Of a DNA stretch of 64,000 nt, positions 24,806 to 33,924 are shown piece after piece (position 1 is the stretch's first letter; each line of letters opens with the position of its first letter). The notes beneath the pieces are model-generated. The model was not told the origin of the DNA and ran no database searches. It worked only from the letters and a program-made list of their open reading frames with translations. This DNA comes from Sulfurimicrobium sp963779055. Lineage in GTDB: Bacteria; Pseudomonadota; Gammaproteobacteria; Burkholderiales; Sulfuricellaceae. Both the position numbers and the translations under genes were made by a program. Location: contig CAVZWN010000002.1 in assembly GCA_963779055.1 (NCBI GenBank), forward strand, positions 1-64,000. Direction: 5' to 3'.

Positions 24806-25564
24806 AGAAAAAACTCCTTTGCCACACGCAAAAAAACTTCAGGGTGGGACAGGAAAGGTGCATGCGCGCAGCCCGGGATCAAATCCAGTCGCGCGCCATT
24901 ATGCTGCTTCCCCATCCACTGGGCGGCTGCAACTGGCGCAAGCGTATCGCGCTCACCGTGCAGAATCGCCAGCGGCATCTTTAAACTACCCGCTTCAGAG
25001 CGCAGGTCCGTATCCAGCAGGATATTCAGCCCCGCCTTCAGCACTTCGGTACTGGGCCGGCCCTTGGCAAAAAGAGCTGCACGGAGATATTTCATTACCG
25101 TGCGCAGTCCCTCGCCGTTGCGTGCCTGCAAGGATAGAAAACGCAGCAGCGTAGCCGGCGTAGTCCTGGTCCAGGTCCTGTGCGAAAGCCTGCAAGATCA
25201 CCGGGTCGATGCCGCTGGCCCAATCATTCCGCTGCGCGAAACAGGGCGAAGAACCCACCAGCATCAGACGCCGCACCTGTTGCGGGCGATCCAGTGCCCA
25301 GCGTTGCGCCACCAGCCCCCCCAGCGACCAGCCGATGACATTGACCCCGGAAGGCAGGGCTTCGGACACCCCCTGTGCCAGGGCCTGCAAATCGTATGGC
25401 TGGCATGGCGTGCTTGTGCCATAACCTGGCAGATCCAGCGCATGCACCCGGAAATGGCGGGCCAGCTCAGCGCGTACCCCGTCCCAGATGCCGCCATGCA
25501 TGCCCCAGCCATGGATCAGGGCGAGATCCGGGCCGCTGCCGGTGACTTCGACGTGCAGGCTCAT
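24802..25564 (-). pseudogene. bioH: Pimeloyl-ACP methyl ester carboxylesterase, one frameshift
   Basis: Alpha/beta hydrolase that frees pimeloyl-ACP from its methyl ester. The start at 25564 overlaps the bioF stop (ATGA). The first frame carries LIHGWGMHGGIWDG, the nucleophile elbow GWSLGG and VGSSPCF. Near 25155 one extra base (GCCGG) shifts the frame, after which SLQARNGEGLRTVMKYLRA, LAILHGERDTLAP (catalytic Asp) and PGCAHAPFLSHP (catalytic His) follow in frame to 24802. All three triad residues are therefore present across the two frames. Confidence 0.88.
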
Positions 25565-26730
25565 TGCCGCTCCAGCTGGTGCAGGGCATCCAGCAGCAAT
25601 TCGACATCTTCCCGGCTGTGTACAGCGGAAAGCGAAATACGCAGCCGCGCCGTCCCTTGCTGCACGGTCGGGGGGCGAATCGCCGGCACCAGAATGCCTT
25701 TTTCCTGCAAGGCCGCGCTGACCGCTGCGGCCTCCTTGCTGGAACCGATCAAAAGTGGCTGGATCGGCGTTTCCGATGGCATGAGCTGCCAGTGCTTCAG
25801 TTTCAGGCCATTGCGCAGTTGCGCGATCAGTTGCTCCAGCCGCTCGCGCCGCCAATCTTCGGTTTCGATGATGCGCAGGCTTTCCTGCAAGGCGAGCGCC
25901 AGCATAGGCGGCGTAGCGGTGGTGTAAATATAGGCGCGGGCATTCTGCACCAGCCCGTCGATCAGCTCTTGTGTTCCCGCGACGAACGCGCCGGACACGC
26001 CTGCGGCCTTACCCAGTGTGGCCATGTAGATCAGCCGGGATGGGTAATGGGTGATAGGGAATGGGAAATGCTCAAGGATGCCACGGCCGTTTTTACCCAG
26101 CACGCCGAAGCCGTGGGCGTCGTCGAGCAGCAGCCAGGCATCGTATTTTTCGCACAGGGCCAAGAGCTCCGGCACTGGTGCCAGATCGCCGTCCATGCTG
26201 AATACCGCATCGCTGATCACCAGCTTGTTGTGTGCGCTGGACGCGGCCAGCAGACCTTCCAGTGCAGTCAGGTCGAGATGCGCATAGCGCCTGAACCGGG
26301 CACGCGAAAGCAGCGCGGCATCGTTCAGTGAAGCATGGTTCAGCTTGTCGGCAAATATTGCATCATTGCGCCCCAGAAGCGCGGTCACTATGCCCAGATT
26401 GGCCATGTAGCCAGTAGAAAACAGCAGCGCCGCAGGCATGCCGACAAATTCTGCCAGGCTTTTTTCCAGTTGATGGTGCGCCAGCGAGTGGCCGGTGATC
26501 AGGTGGGACGCCCCGGCACCTACGCCATATTGCTTGGCGCCTGAGCAGGCAGCCTCGATCAGCGCCGGGTGGTTGGCGAGACCGAGATAATCATTGCTGC
26601 AAAAGGACAGAAGATCGGCCCCGTCCACCCGTACCCGTGCGCCCTGCGGACCTTCCAGCATGCGGCGCTGGCGCAGCAGGCCCTGCTCACGGCGCTGCCG
26701 AGATCTCTCTGAGAAATGCGGAAACGACAT
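25561..26730 (-). CDS. bioF: 8-amino-7-oxononanoate synthase
   Basis: PLP-dependent condensation of pimeloyl-ACP and alanine. The 389 residues start at the ATG at 26730 (MSFPHFSERSRQR) inside a longer open frame. Motifs: FCSNDYLGLANHP, GVGAGASHLITG, LFSTGYMANLGI, DAVFSMDGDLAP, LLLDDAHGFGVLG and the PLP-lysine region YMATLGKAAGVSG. Just before that lysine region, EHFPFPITHYPSRL appears lengthened relative to homologues I know, and its DNA resembles a repeat found at 50.3 kb. The gene overlaps bioH by 4 bases. Confidence 0.95.
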   Translation of the reverse strand: MSFPHFSERSRQRREQGLLRQRRMLEGPQGARVRVDGADLLSFCSNDYLGLANHPALIEAACSGAKQYGVGAGASHLITGHSLAHHQLEKSLAEFVGMPAALLFSTGYMANLGIVTALLGRNDAIFADKLNHASLNDAALLSRARFRRYAHLDLTALEGLLAASSAHNKLVISDAVFSMDGDLAPVPELLALCEKYDAWLLLDDAHGFGVLGKNGRGILEHFPFPITHYPSRLIYMATLGKAAGVSGAFVAGTQELIDGLVQNARAYIYTTATPPMLALALQESLRIIETEDWRRERLEQLIAQLRNGLKLKHWQLMPSETPIQPLLIGSSKEAAAVSAALQEKGILVPAIRPPTVQQGTARLRISLSAVHSREDVELLLDALHQLERQ

Positions 26731-26740
26731 GAAACGGCGC

Positions 26741-27718
26741 TCAAGCCGCCATGGCGCGGATTCCCAGCTTGTTGAACAGCGCCTGGTCGGAGTTAGTATC
26801 CGGATTGCCGGTGGTGAGCAATTTTTCCCCGTAGAAAATCGAATTCGCGCCAGCCAGGAAACACAGCGCCTGCACGCTGTCCGCCATTTCGCCGCGACCG
26901 GCAGAAAGGCGCACCAGGCTTTCCGGCATGGTGATGCGCGCCACTGCGACGGTGCGCACGAATTCGAGCGGGTCCAGCTGGCTGCTTTCCGCCATCGGTG
27001 TGCCTTCGACCTGTACCAGCATATTGATCGGCACCGACTCCGGCACCGGGTCCAGATTCGCCAGCTGGGCGACCAGCGCGGCACGCTGGGTACGCGATTC
27101 ACCCATGCCGACAATGCCGCCGCTGCAAACCTTGATCCCGGCCTTGCGCACCCGCCCCAGGGTGTCGAGGCGGTCCTGGTAAGTATGGGTGGTGATGACC
27201 TGGCCGTAGAATTCCGGTGCGGTATCAAGATTGTGGTTGTAGTAGTCGAGTCCGGCCTCCCTCAACTGCTCAGCCTGTTCTTCCTTGAGCATGCCCAGCG
27301 TGACGCAGGTTTCGAGCCCCAGCGCCTTGACCGCGCGGATCATTTCCAGCACCGGCAGCAGATCCTTCTGTTTCGGACCACGCCAGGCGGCGCCCATGCA
27401 GAAGCGCGTGGCGCCTGTTTCCCTGGCCTTGCTGGCTGCGGCAATCACCTCGTCCAGTTTCATCAGTGGCTCGCGTTCAACAGGGGTTTCGTGGTGTGCC
27501 GATTGCGAACAGTAACCGCAATCTTCCGAGCATCCACCGGTCTTGATGGAAAGCAGCGTACTCACCTGCACTTCGTTGGGGTCGAAATGCTCACGATGCA
27601 CCGTTTGCGCCCTGAATATCAGGTCATTGAACGGCAGCGCGAACAAACTCTCGATTTCGGCCACAGTCCAGGGTGTCCTGGCCACGTGTTTCAGATCTGC
27701 TACGTTATTCATGTGCAT
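26741..27718 (-). CDS. bioB: Biotin synthase
   Basis: Radical-SAM enzyme inserting sulfur into dethiobiotin. The 325 residues include the radical-SAM CSEDCGYC motif near residue 64, YYNHNLDTAPEFY, the second-cluster arginine region near AVARITMP, and GGIVGMGES. Initiation may be at 27718 or at the Met two codons later. It overlaps the upstream membrane-protein gene by 14 bases and precedes bioF by 10, so the biotin genes form one transcript. Confidence 0.97.
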   Translation of the reverse strand: MHMNNVADLKHVARTPWTVAEIESLFALPFNDLIFRAQTVHREHFDPNEVQVSTLLSIKTGGCSEDCGYCSQSAHHETPVEREPLMKLDEVIAAASKARETGATRFCMGAAWRGPKQKDLLPVLEMIRAVKALGLETCVTLGMLKEEQAEQLREAGLDYYNHNLDTAPEFYGQVITTHTYQDRLDTLGRVRKAGIKVCSGGIVGMGESRTQRAALVAQLANLDPVPESVPINMLVQVEGTPMAESSQLDPLEFVRTVAVARITMPESLVRLSAGRGEMADSVQALCFLAGANSIFYGEKLLTTGNPDTNSDQALFNKLGIRAMAA

Positions 27719-28091
27719 TCACCTCAAGTTCCATTTCCTGCCAATTCTCGCGCTGCACCCGCAACAGATCGCGAATACCCCAGGGAATCACTACAGCCAC
27801 AAAAACGGCCCACACTGCCAGCAGGCCATGCCAGTTATTGAAAAGACCGTAAATCGGCTGTCCGAAGACCACCATGGCGCCGGCCACCCCGTAAAAACGA
27901 TAACCGGCGAAGCGGTTATAGTGAACTACCGTGGGGTTTGGATGATGAGCCACCGATGCATAAACAAAAATAGAGGCGCCGATCCAGATCATCAGCAGCG
28001 GCGGAATCAGCACCGCAACCATGCTGGCGAGGTTGAATATCCGGGCGGAAAAACGCTGCTGATCAGCGCTGATGATTTTTTTCTGGTCCAT
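27705..28091 (-). CDS. Hypothetical small membrane protein upstream of bioB
   Basis: A 128-residue protein with three predicted membrane helices: LASMVAVLIPPLLMIWIGASIFVY, a short segment YGVAGAMVVFGQPIYGL and LLAVWAVFVAVVIPWGIRDLL. A basic cytoplasmic N-terminus and an acidic C-terminus flank them. Its 3' end overlaps bioB by 14 bases, so it is probably co-expressed with the biotin genes. I recognise no family; a role in biotin or precursor transport would be speculation. Confidence 0.7.
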   Translation of the reverse strand: MDQKKIISADQQRFSARIFNLASMVAVLIPPLLMIWIGASIFVYASVAHHPNPTVVHYNRFAGYRFYGVAGAMVVFGQPIYGLFNNWHGLLAVWAVFVAVVIPWGIRDLLRVQRENWQEMELEVNAHE

Positions 28092-28171
28092 GCCGCAGTT
28101 CGCGCGAATGATAAAATGGCCTGCATAATCAAAGATTACGGCTGACTTGTCAAATTATAGGGCACGCCATC

Positions 28172-28864
28172 ATGAACAGCAGCATAAAAATTGTGCAGTC
28201 CATTCTTCCCCATTGCTGCCTGCTATGCGGCACCGCAGAAAGCGAAGAGGCACTCTGCCCGGCCTGTTATGCCAGTCTGCCCTGGCACCGGGACGCGCAC
28301 TGCCCGCGTTGCGCCCTGCCCACAACAGACGGCGCAACCTGTGGCCACTGCCTGAAAACGCCGCCCGCTTTTGACCGGACGATTGCGGTCATGCGCTACC
28401 AGTTTCCACTGGACGTTCTGATCCAGGAGTTGAAATACCGCCACCAGTTCGCTCTGGCTCCCCTGCTGGGAGCAGCATTGTCAGAGTGCATTTGCCATTA
28501 CGCATGCCGCCCTGACGTGCTGATCGCGATGCCGCTGCACCCCACCCGCCTGCGGGAGCGCGGCTTCAATCAGGCGCTGGAACTGGCGAAGGAGGTGGCC
28601 AGGCGCCTTGGCCTGCCGCTTCTCGCCCAGGGCGCTGAACGCATCCGTGCCACGCCGCCACAGGTGGGCTTGCCATGGAAAGAACGGGCAAAAAGTGTGC
28701 GCGGCGCCTTTTCCTGCGCTGTCGATCTGACGGGAAAACATGTAGCGGTTCTGGATGACGTCATGACCACGGGCACCAGCCTGCACGAATTGAGCCTTGC
28801 CCTGCGGAAACAGGGGGCAGCAGAAATCAGCGCATGGGTTGTGGCGCGGACGCTGCCTGATTAA
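28172..28864 (+). CDS. comF: ComF family phosphoribosyltransferase-like protein
   Basis: Homologue of the competence protein ComF, needed for DNA uptake in naturally transformable bacteria. The 230 residues start with a zinc-finger-like region of paired cysteines (CCLLCG, CPACY, CPRCALP, CGHCLK). The PRT fold follows with LHPTRLRERGFNQALELAKEVARRLG and the PRPP loop VAVLDDVMTTGTSLHEL near 190. It is divergent from the bioB operon and convergent with the MSHA genes; a dispersed repeat fills the gap on its 3' side. Confidence 0.94.
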   Translation: MNSSIKIVQSILPHCCLLCGTAESEEALCPACYASLPWHRDAHCPRCALPTTDGATCGHCLKTPPAFDRTIAVMRYQFPLDVLIQELKYRHQFALAPLLGAALSECICHYACRPDVLIAMPLHPTRLRERGFNQALELAKEVARRLGLPLLAQGAERIRATPPQVGLPWKERAKSVRGAFSCAVDLTGKHVAVLDDVMTTGTSLHELSLALRKQGAAEISAWVVARTLPD

Positions 28865-28988
28865 ACCCCCTCAATCCCCCTTGTGCGAGCATCCGCTGCG
28901 CGGATTGCCTGCTTGACCCATTTCAGGGGGAAGATTGACCCCTCCCCTGACAAGGGGAGGATGGGAGGGGTTGGGAGGATGGGAGGGG
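28865..28988 (+). repeat. Dispersed repeat copy A
   Basis: Exactly fills the space between the comF stop and the mshN stop. It contains the shared core CCGCTGCGCGGATTGCCTGC, then TTGACCCATTTC, followed by a purine/pyrimidine-rich GGGAGGATGGGAGGGGTT tail. Other copies are at 51955-52103 (inverted) and 56248-56398. Confidence 0.85.
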
Positions 28989-30050
28989 TTATTGCAGCTG
29001 CTTCAGTCGCTGCTCTGCAAAGGCCTGCAATTCCGGCGATAGCGATCCGCTCTGGCGGGCGCGGCGGAAAATCTCGGCCGCTTTGGCGGTCTGGCCGTCT
29101 GCTTGCAGCGAAATGCCCAGCCCCAGCAGCCAGGGTCCGGCGATGGGGTTGGTGCGCAATGCCACAAGATAATGGTCGATGGCATCCTTGTGGCGCTCGC
29201 TCCGTTGCAGCAACGCGGCCAGAAAACCATGGTATTCCGCGTTCTCGCCTGCGGGGGCGTTACGCTGCAAAGTCGCCAGGGCAGCAGGCACATCGCTCCT
29301 TTCCACCTGAATCCGCGCCAGCGTCATGGCATAGCCGGCATTTCCCGGCTGCAATTCCAGCCCTTGCCGCAAGATCTGTTCTGCACCACCCAGATGGCGC
29401 GACTCCACCAGCAACGCTGCCAGCGCCTGCCGCGCGGCGGCATGGCGCGGCTCGATCTGCAAGGCCTGACGCAAACTCTCTTCCGCTTCGCCCATACGCC
29501 CTTGCTGCAGGCTGGCATAAGCCTGCCGATAGGCATTTTCGGCACGCTGCTGCGGGTTGAGCTGGCGGATTTCCTTGTTGATGCCAACGGGTTGTGGTGA
29601 TTCAGCCAGCGCAACGGGTTTTTTAATCTCGGCAACGGCCGGTTGCGGCTTTTCCACCATGGGGGCCGGCACGTTTTCCGGTTTTGCCGGCACAGCGGCA
29701 GGAGGAGATGCTTTTTCCTCTTCGGCTACGGCGAGCGGGGCGGCTGGCAAGAAACTCAGACTGGAAGCCAGTTGTAAAACCGATGGTGTATTTTCCTCCT
29801 GGGGCACCGGTGCCGCAGCCACCGGCGCACTTGCCACTGACGGCAAGGGCGCTGGCTGGACGTTTTCCGGCACGCTCATTATCCAGTAAACCCCGCCTGC
29901 GGCCCCTGCCAGCAGAATTAACAGCAGCCAACCCCAGGGAACCAGCGATGAACCTCCTGGCCTGCTTACCGCGCGCACCTGCGCCGCCGTTGCACCGGGG
30001 TCAGCCTTGCGCTGCTCCAGGTCCTGCAACATCTGATTGATTACGCTCAT
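28989..30050 (-). CDS. mshN: MSHA biogenesis protein MshN (TPR protein)
   Basis: The 353 residues begin with a short cytoplasmic segment MSVINQMLQDLEQRK typical of MshN, then a membrane helix (LVPWGWLLLILLAGAAGGVYWI). A Pro/Ala-rich linker of about 100 residues leads to tetratricopeptide repeats from about 160 to the end (AYRQAYASLQQGRMGEAEESLRQAL, HAAARQALAALL). It is the last msh gene in transcription order, 65 bases after mshM. mshE normally follows mshN but is absent here. Confidence 0.9.
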   Translation of the reverse strand: MSVINQMLQDLEQRKADPGATAAQVRAVSRPGGSSLVPWGWLLLILLAGAAGGVYWIMSVPENVQPAPLPSVASAPVAAAPVPQEENTPSVLQLASSLSFLPAAPLAVAEEEKASPPAAVPAKPENVPAPMVEKPQPAVAEIKKPVALAESPQPVGINKEIRQLNPQQRAENAYRQAYASLQQGRMGEAEESLRQALQIEPRHAAARQALAALLVESRHLGGAEQILRQGLELQPGNAGYAMTLARIQVERSDVPAALATLQRNAPAGENAEYHGFLAALLQRSERHKDAIDHYLVALRTNPIAGPWLLGLGISLQADGQTAKAAEIFRRARQSGSLSPELQAFAEQRLKQLQ

Positions 30051-30115
30051 TGCAGGTTATCCATTAGCCACAAATCCCCCCGGAACATCCGTGCATCACT
30101 GGTTGAATGGCCATT

Positions 30116-30946
30116 TTACCACCACCATCCCAGGCGGCGGGCTGCCGGTGTATCCGCCACCGCTACGCGAATATGCTGCGCTCCTACCTGCGTCCGGCCC
30201 TGACCATAGGCCAGGAGCAACGCCTTGTGGGCAAGAATATTAACCAGCCTTGGCACCCCGCTGCTGGCACGATAGAGCAGGCGCATCGCGCCCTGCGTGA
30301 AAAGTTTATCGCCTGCATAACCCGCAATGGCCAGCCGGTGCTTCACGTAGGCTTCCAGTTCGGCGCGGCCGAGCTGGCCCAGGCGATAGTGAAAACTGAT
30401 CCGCTGCTTGAGCTGGCGTATCGACGCCTGATCCAGCTTTTCGTCCAGCTCCGGCTGCCCAAACAGCACGATCTGCAGGAGCTTGCGCTTTTCGGTTTCG
30501 AGATTGGTCAGGAGGCGCAGGGCTTCCAGGGTTTCCAGCGGCATGGCCTGGGCTTCATCCAGACACAGCACAACCCGCCTGCCCTCGCGCGCATGGCCCA
30601 GCAGGCCCAGGGTCAAGGCTTTGAGCAAATGATGCTGATCAGCCACGGGATCCACTGCGATGCGGAGGTCTTCTGAAACAGCCATCAGCAGGGTGCGAGG
30701 CTCGAGGTAAGGGTTGGGGATATAGGCAGTGACGAAATTCTCGCCCAGACCGGCCAGAAATTTCCGGCACAGCAGCGTCTTCCCTGTGCCCACTTCGCCG
30801 GTGATCTTGATGAAACCTTCACCAGTACGGACCGCTACCAGCAGGGTGTTGAGCGCTTCCTGATAGCTGGTGAAGGCAAAAAAGAAACTGGTGTCAGGAG
30901 TGATGCCAAACGGTGGCTCGCCAAAACCGAAATGTGCCTGATACAT
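30116..30946 (-). CDS. mshM: MSHA biogenesis AAA ATPase MshM (ExeA-like)
   Basis: The 276 residues start with the ExeA/MshM hallmark MYQAHFGFGEPPFGITPDTSFFF, then Walker A TGEVGTGKTLLCRKF, Walker B VVLCLDEAQAM near 145, and sensor-type sequence LRLLTNLETEKRKLLQIVLFGQPEL. ATPases of this group aid secretin assembly or peptidoglycan passage. It lies 18 bases downstream of mshL. Confidence 0.93.
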   Translation of the reverse strand: MYQAHFGFGEPPFGITPDTSFFFAFTSYQEALNTLLVAVRTGEGFIKITGEVGTGKTLLCRKFLAGLGENFVTAYIPNPYLEPRTLLMAVSEDLRIAVDPVADQHHLLKALTLGLLGHAREGRRVVLCLDEAQAMPLETLEALRLLTNLETEKRKLLQIVLFGQPELDEKLDQASIRQLKQRISFHYRLGQLGRAELEAYVKHRLAIAGYAGDKLFTQGAMRLLYRASSGVPRLVNILAHKALLLAYGQGRTQVGAQHIRVAVADTPAARRLGWWW

Positions 30947-30964
30947 CTCAGGGGACGCACACCA

Positions 30965-32803
30965 TCACTGAGCGGCTCTATTTGCAGCAGGAGTCCGGCT
31001 CATGCCCTGAATACGCCGCTGGCTGTCGAGAATATCCTGCTGCCAGCTGCTATCGCTCTGGATCACTGTTGGCTTGAGCAGGATTATTAGTTCGCGTTTG
31101 ACTGTCGAACGGCTGTTATTGCGGAACAGGTTGCCCAGCACAGGGATATCGCCCGCGCCCGGTATTTGCGAACGATCACCGCTGGTGGTCTGCTTCATCA
31201 GACCGCCGATGGCAACGATCTGGCCATCCTGAGCGCGTACGATGCTATCGGTTTCAGAGATATTGCTGGAAGCCAGCGGCAGATTGATCGAACCTGCCGA
31301 ACCCAGATCTACCACCTTGTTTACCGTGGACACCTTGCTGACCGAAGGGTGAATATGCAAAGTGATGTTGTTATTCTCGTCAATCTGCGGTGTCACATCC
31401 AGGGCAATACCGGAGAAAAATGGCTGCAAAGTCACCGAGGGTGTGGTGGTAGTGGACGTGCCGGTCGTGGTGGTGGTGGTTACATTGGTCACGAAAAATT
31501 CGTCAGTGCCCACTTTCAACACGGCTTTCTGATTATTCAGGGTTGCGATGCGCGGGCTGGAAAGCACCTGCACATTACCCTGAGTTTCGAGGAACTGGAT
31601 CAGGGCCGCAAAATTGCTGGTCTGGAATGCAAGTCCGAACAGGCCCGCTATGTTTGTCGGGTTCGTAACCATGTTCACGCCAGGAATCGAATCCAGTACC
31701 GGATTGCTATAGGTGCCAGCCGCATAATCAATAGCACTTGCACCCGTTGCCAGGGGGCCGTTGGTTTGCAACACGGTTCCGGGAGTGGCACTCCCGCCAG
31801 AAAAACGGCTGTTCGGGCCAGTCCTGAAAGCCGCCCAGTTCACCCCTGCCTGATAACCGTCGCTCAGTTCCACTTCAAGAATCTTGGCTTCCAGAATTAC
31901 CTGGCGCTCAACGGACAACTGGGAGGCATTCAGAAATGTCGACACATCGCGCAACTCGGACGGCATCGCACGCACCAGCACCACTCCGGATTGTGGATTG
32001 ACGACCACGCTACGGCCAGCGTCACAGCCCTCTACGCCCCGGCCTGAAACTGTTTCAACGTTACGCTGGGACGCGCCCCCAACCGTTCCTCCCGCAGAAG
32101 AACCGCCTCCAGAACGGGTCGGCATCTTGCAGCCGATCACAGTGCGTACCGAATCTTCCAGGTCACCCCAGAAATCATTGCGCGTCGATGTATAAATCGT
32201 GCTGCTGTCCTGCGTAGTGGACACACTGCCGCTGGTTGATGAGGTCGTACCTGTCGAGGAAGTGCCCGAGGCGGGCGGTGCGCTGCTGATGGAGCCGGAA
32301 TGAACCCGGGTATCAGACCCCCCGACACGCCGCCCAACCAGATAATTCACTTTGTAAATCCGGGTCTGCAAGGACAGAGGCTGAATATAAATGCGCGAGC
32401 CGTCCACCTTGTATTCATAACCATACATTTCGCGGATCGCGTCCAGTGCCTCGAAGACCGTCACGTCCTTCAAATTGACCGAGACCGAACCGGCTACGTC
32501 GGGATGAACCAGCATGCTGTAGCGGGTTCCATTCACAATCCCCATGAACACCTGGCTGGCTGGCGCGTTATTGACCACCAGATCAAACTTCTGCTCCAGC
32601 GGCTTGCTTCCGGCCAGTGGCATTTCGACCTTAAGCGGAGGCAACAGGGCAGCTCCCAGCGCATCATTCTGTACTGTTTTGACCCTATCCTGCGCCGCTT
32701 TATTCAACTCCGCATTGATCTGGTCGAAAGTCGCGTCGTGCTTTGCCTGGGAAGCACAGCCCGACAAGGTCAGGATTAACAGTCCGAAATATACTTTCCG
32801 CAT
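30965..32803 (-). CDS. mshL: MSHA pilus secretin MshL
   Basis: Outer-membrane channel for the pilus. The 612 residues have a lipoprotein signal (KVYFGLLILTLSGCAS, lipobox LSGC). A short N-terminal secretin/TonB domain follows (YSMLVHPDVAGSVSVNLKDVTVFEALDAIREMYG), then a Ser/Thr-rich linker. The secretin core contains EAKILEVELSDGYQAGVNW, SSPRIATLNNQKAVLKVGTDEFF, VTPQIDENNNITLHIHPS, and the C-terminal VAIGGLMKQT and PVLGNLFRN motifs. Its 3' end is 18 bases before mshM. Confidence 0.96.
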   Translation of the reverse strand: MRKVYFGLLILTLSGCASQAKHDATFDQINAELNKAAQDRVKTVQNDALGAALLPPLKVEMPLAGSKPLEQKFDLVVNNAPASQVFMGIVNGTRYSMLVHPDVAGSVSVNLKDVTVFEALDAIREMYGYEYKVDGSRIYIQPLSLQTRIYKVNYLVGRRVGGSDTRVHSGSISSAPPASGTSSTGTTSSTSGSVSTTQDSSTIYTSTRNDFWGDLEDSVRTVIGCKMPTRSGGGSSAGGTVGGASQRNVETVSGRGVEGCDAGRSVVVNPQSGVVLVRAMPSELRDVSTFLNASQLSVERQVILEAKILEVELSDGYQAGVNWAAFRTGPNSRFSGGSATPGTVLQTNGPLATGASAIDYAAGTYSNPVLDSIPGVNMVTNPTNIAGLFGLAFQTSNFAALIQFLETQGNVQVLSSPRIATLNNQKAVLKVGTDEFFVTNVTTTTTTGTSTTTTPSVTLQPFFSGIALDVTPQIDENNNITLHIHPSVSKVSTVNKVVDLGSAGSINLPLASSNISETDSIVRAQDGQIVAIGGLMKQTTSGDRSQIPGAGDIPVLGNLFRNNSRSTVKRELIILLKPTVIQSDSSWQQDILDSQRRIQGMSRTPAANRAAQ

Positions 32804-33247
32804 TTACGATGCCTTTTGCTCAGAGTTGCGTTTTGACTTGTTCTTGCCGCGCTTCGGCGCGTCTTCCCGTGGCGGGTGGGCTAACCGTTTCTCCACCGCA
32901 GGAAAAAGCTTGAGCACCTGCTGTCCTTCAGGGCCGGCCAGTACCACCTCGCTCTCACTGACCTTGATCAGCTTTGCGTCGCCATAATGCTCACCCACAG
33001 CCAGCAACTGACCGCCGATCACGGCGCTGCGATGGCCCGGGCGGATCATGACTGACTGCAGCACAGGCCCGCCCGGCACCGTTGCGACGCCCCCTGTCAT
33101 CCCCGCTTCAGCGGCCGGACGCGTAGGATCAGGCAGGATTTCGTTCGCTAAGGCACTATTAAACGGCAAAAGGGAGAAAACCAGAAACGGCAGCAACTGT
33201 GCGCCAAGACTGCCCATTCGTATTGTCTGTTGTTTTACGCCGCTCAT
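32804..33247 (-). CDS. mshK: MSHA biogenesis protein MshK
   Basis: A periplasmic protein of about 147 residues, comparable to GspC/PilP-type pilotin-like factors. The start at 33247 is chosen from the ATGA overlap with mshJ. A signal peptide (LLPFLVFSLLPFNSALA) is followed by LPDPTRPA, the typical DPT/M-RP segment of this family, LQSVMIRPGHRSAVIGGQLLAVGE and a basic tail. The identification is mainly by position between mshJ and mshL together with the LPDPTRP motif. Confidence 0.82.
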   Translation of the reverse strand: MSGVKQQTIRMGSLGAQLLPFLVFSLLPFNSALANEILPDPTRPAAEAGMTGGVATVPGGPVLQSVMIRPGHRSAVIGGQLLAVGEHYGDAKLIKVSESEVVLAGPEGQQVLKLFPAVEKRLAHPPREDAPKRGKNKSKRNSEQKAS

Positions 33248-33924
33248 ATCGCCATCCATGTCTTGTCCATGCTCAGCGTATACAGGGTAATCGTCAGGGT
33301 AACATGAGGATACTCATCCACCCGCATTTCTGCCTTGCCCCAGATCATCCGCCACGGCAGTTTTTCCATGGTATCGAGATACCGGGTCAGCTCGGCATAA
33401 CTGCCGGATACGGCGATTTCGACACCGTGCTTGTAAATTGCCGGTGCTGCCGGTTTTTGTTCTTCTGTTTTTGCCAGTGCGGATTCAGCCGGCATTTCGA
33501 GCACGCCGCTGACAGGCAAGGTCTTGAGCGACACCAGCTTCAGATTGCGGTTTTGTGTCAGCACATCCTCCAGCAGCCGCGCCATTCTCTCCGGCGGCAC
33601 CAGGTTCTGCTGCACGCCTTGCAAGGCAGCACGGCTCTGCTCCAGCTTCTGGTTCAATGCCGCCAGTCTGATCCGCGTTGCCGCATCCGGGTCAACCTGG
33701 CCGCCACTCAGAACTATCTCGATCTGGGCCTTTAACTGCTGCATTTCCGTCTGTTGCTGGCTCACTTCCTGAGCAAGGCGTTTTTTCTTGGCTAGCAAAG
33801 GATCGAGGAGAAAAGTGCTGAGCAGGCTCCACGCCACTACCAGCACCATGAAAAAAATCAGGGCGCGTTCGCGCGAATTGCGGGCATTGAGCAGCGCGGC
33901 ATAGCGGTCCCAGTATGGTTTCAC
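33244..33924 (-). CDS. mshJ: MSHA biogenesis protein MshJ (PilO/GspM-like)
   Basis: The 226 residues have one N-terminal membrane helix (ALIFFMVLVVAWSLLSTFLL), then a coiled coil rich in Gln, Glu, Leu and Ala (KKKRLAQEVSQQQTEMQQLKAQIE onward). A C-terminal ferredoxin-like periplasmic domain ends in a VTLTITLYTLSMDKTWMAI strand. The inner-membrane alignment complex role follows from its homology class and neighbours. It overlaps both neighbouring genes by 4 bases. Confidence 0.88.
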   Translation of the reverse strand: MKPYWDRYAALLNARNSRERALIFFMVLVVAWSLLSTFLLDPLLAKKKRLAQEVSQQQTEMQQLKAQIEIVLSGGQVDPDAATRIRLAALNQKLEQSRAALQGVQQNLVPPERMARLLEDVLTQNRNLKLVSLKTLPVSGVLEMPAESALAKTEEQKPAAPAIYKHGVEIAVSGSYAELTRYLDTMEKLPWRMIWGKAEMRVDEYPHVTLTITLYTLSMDKTWMAI

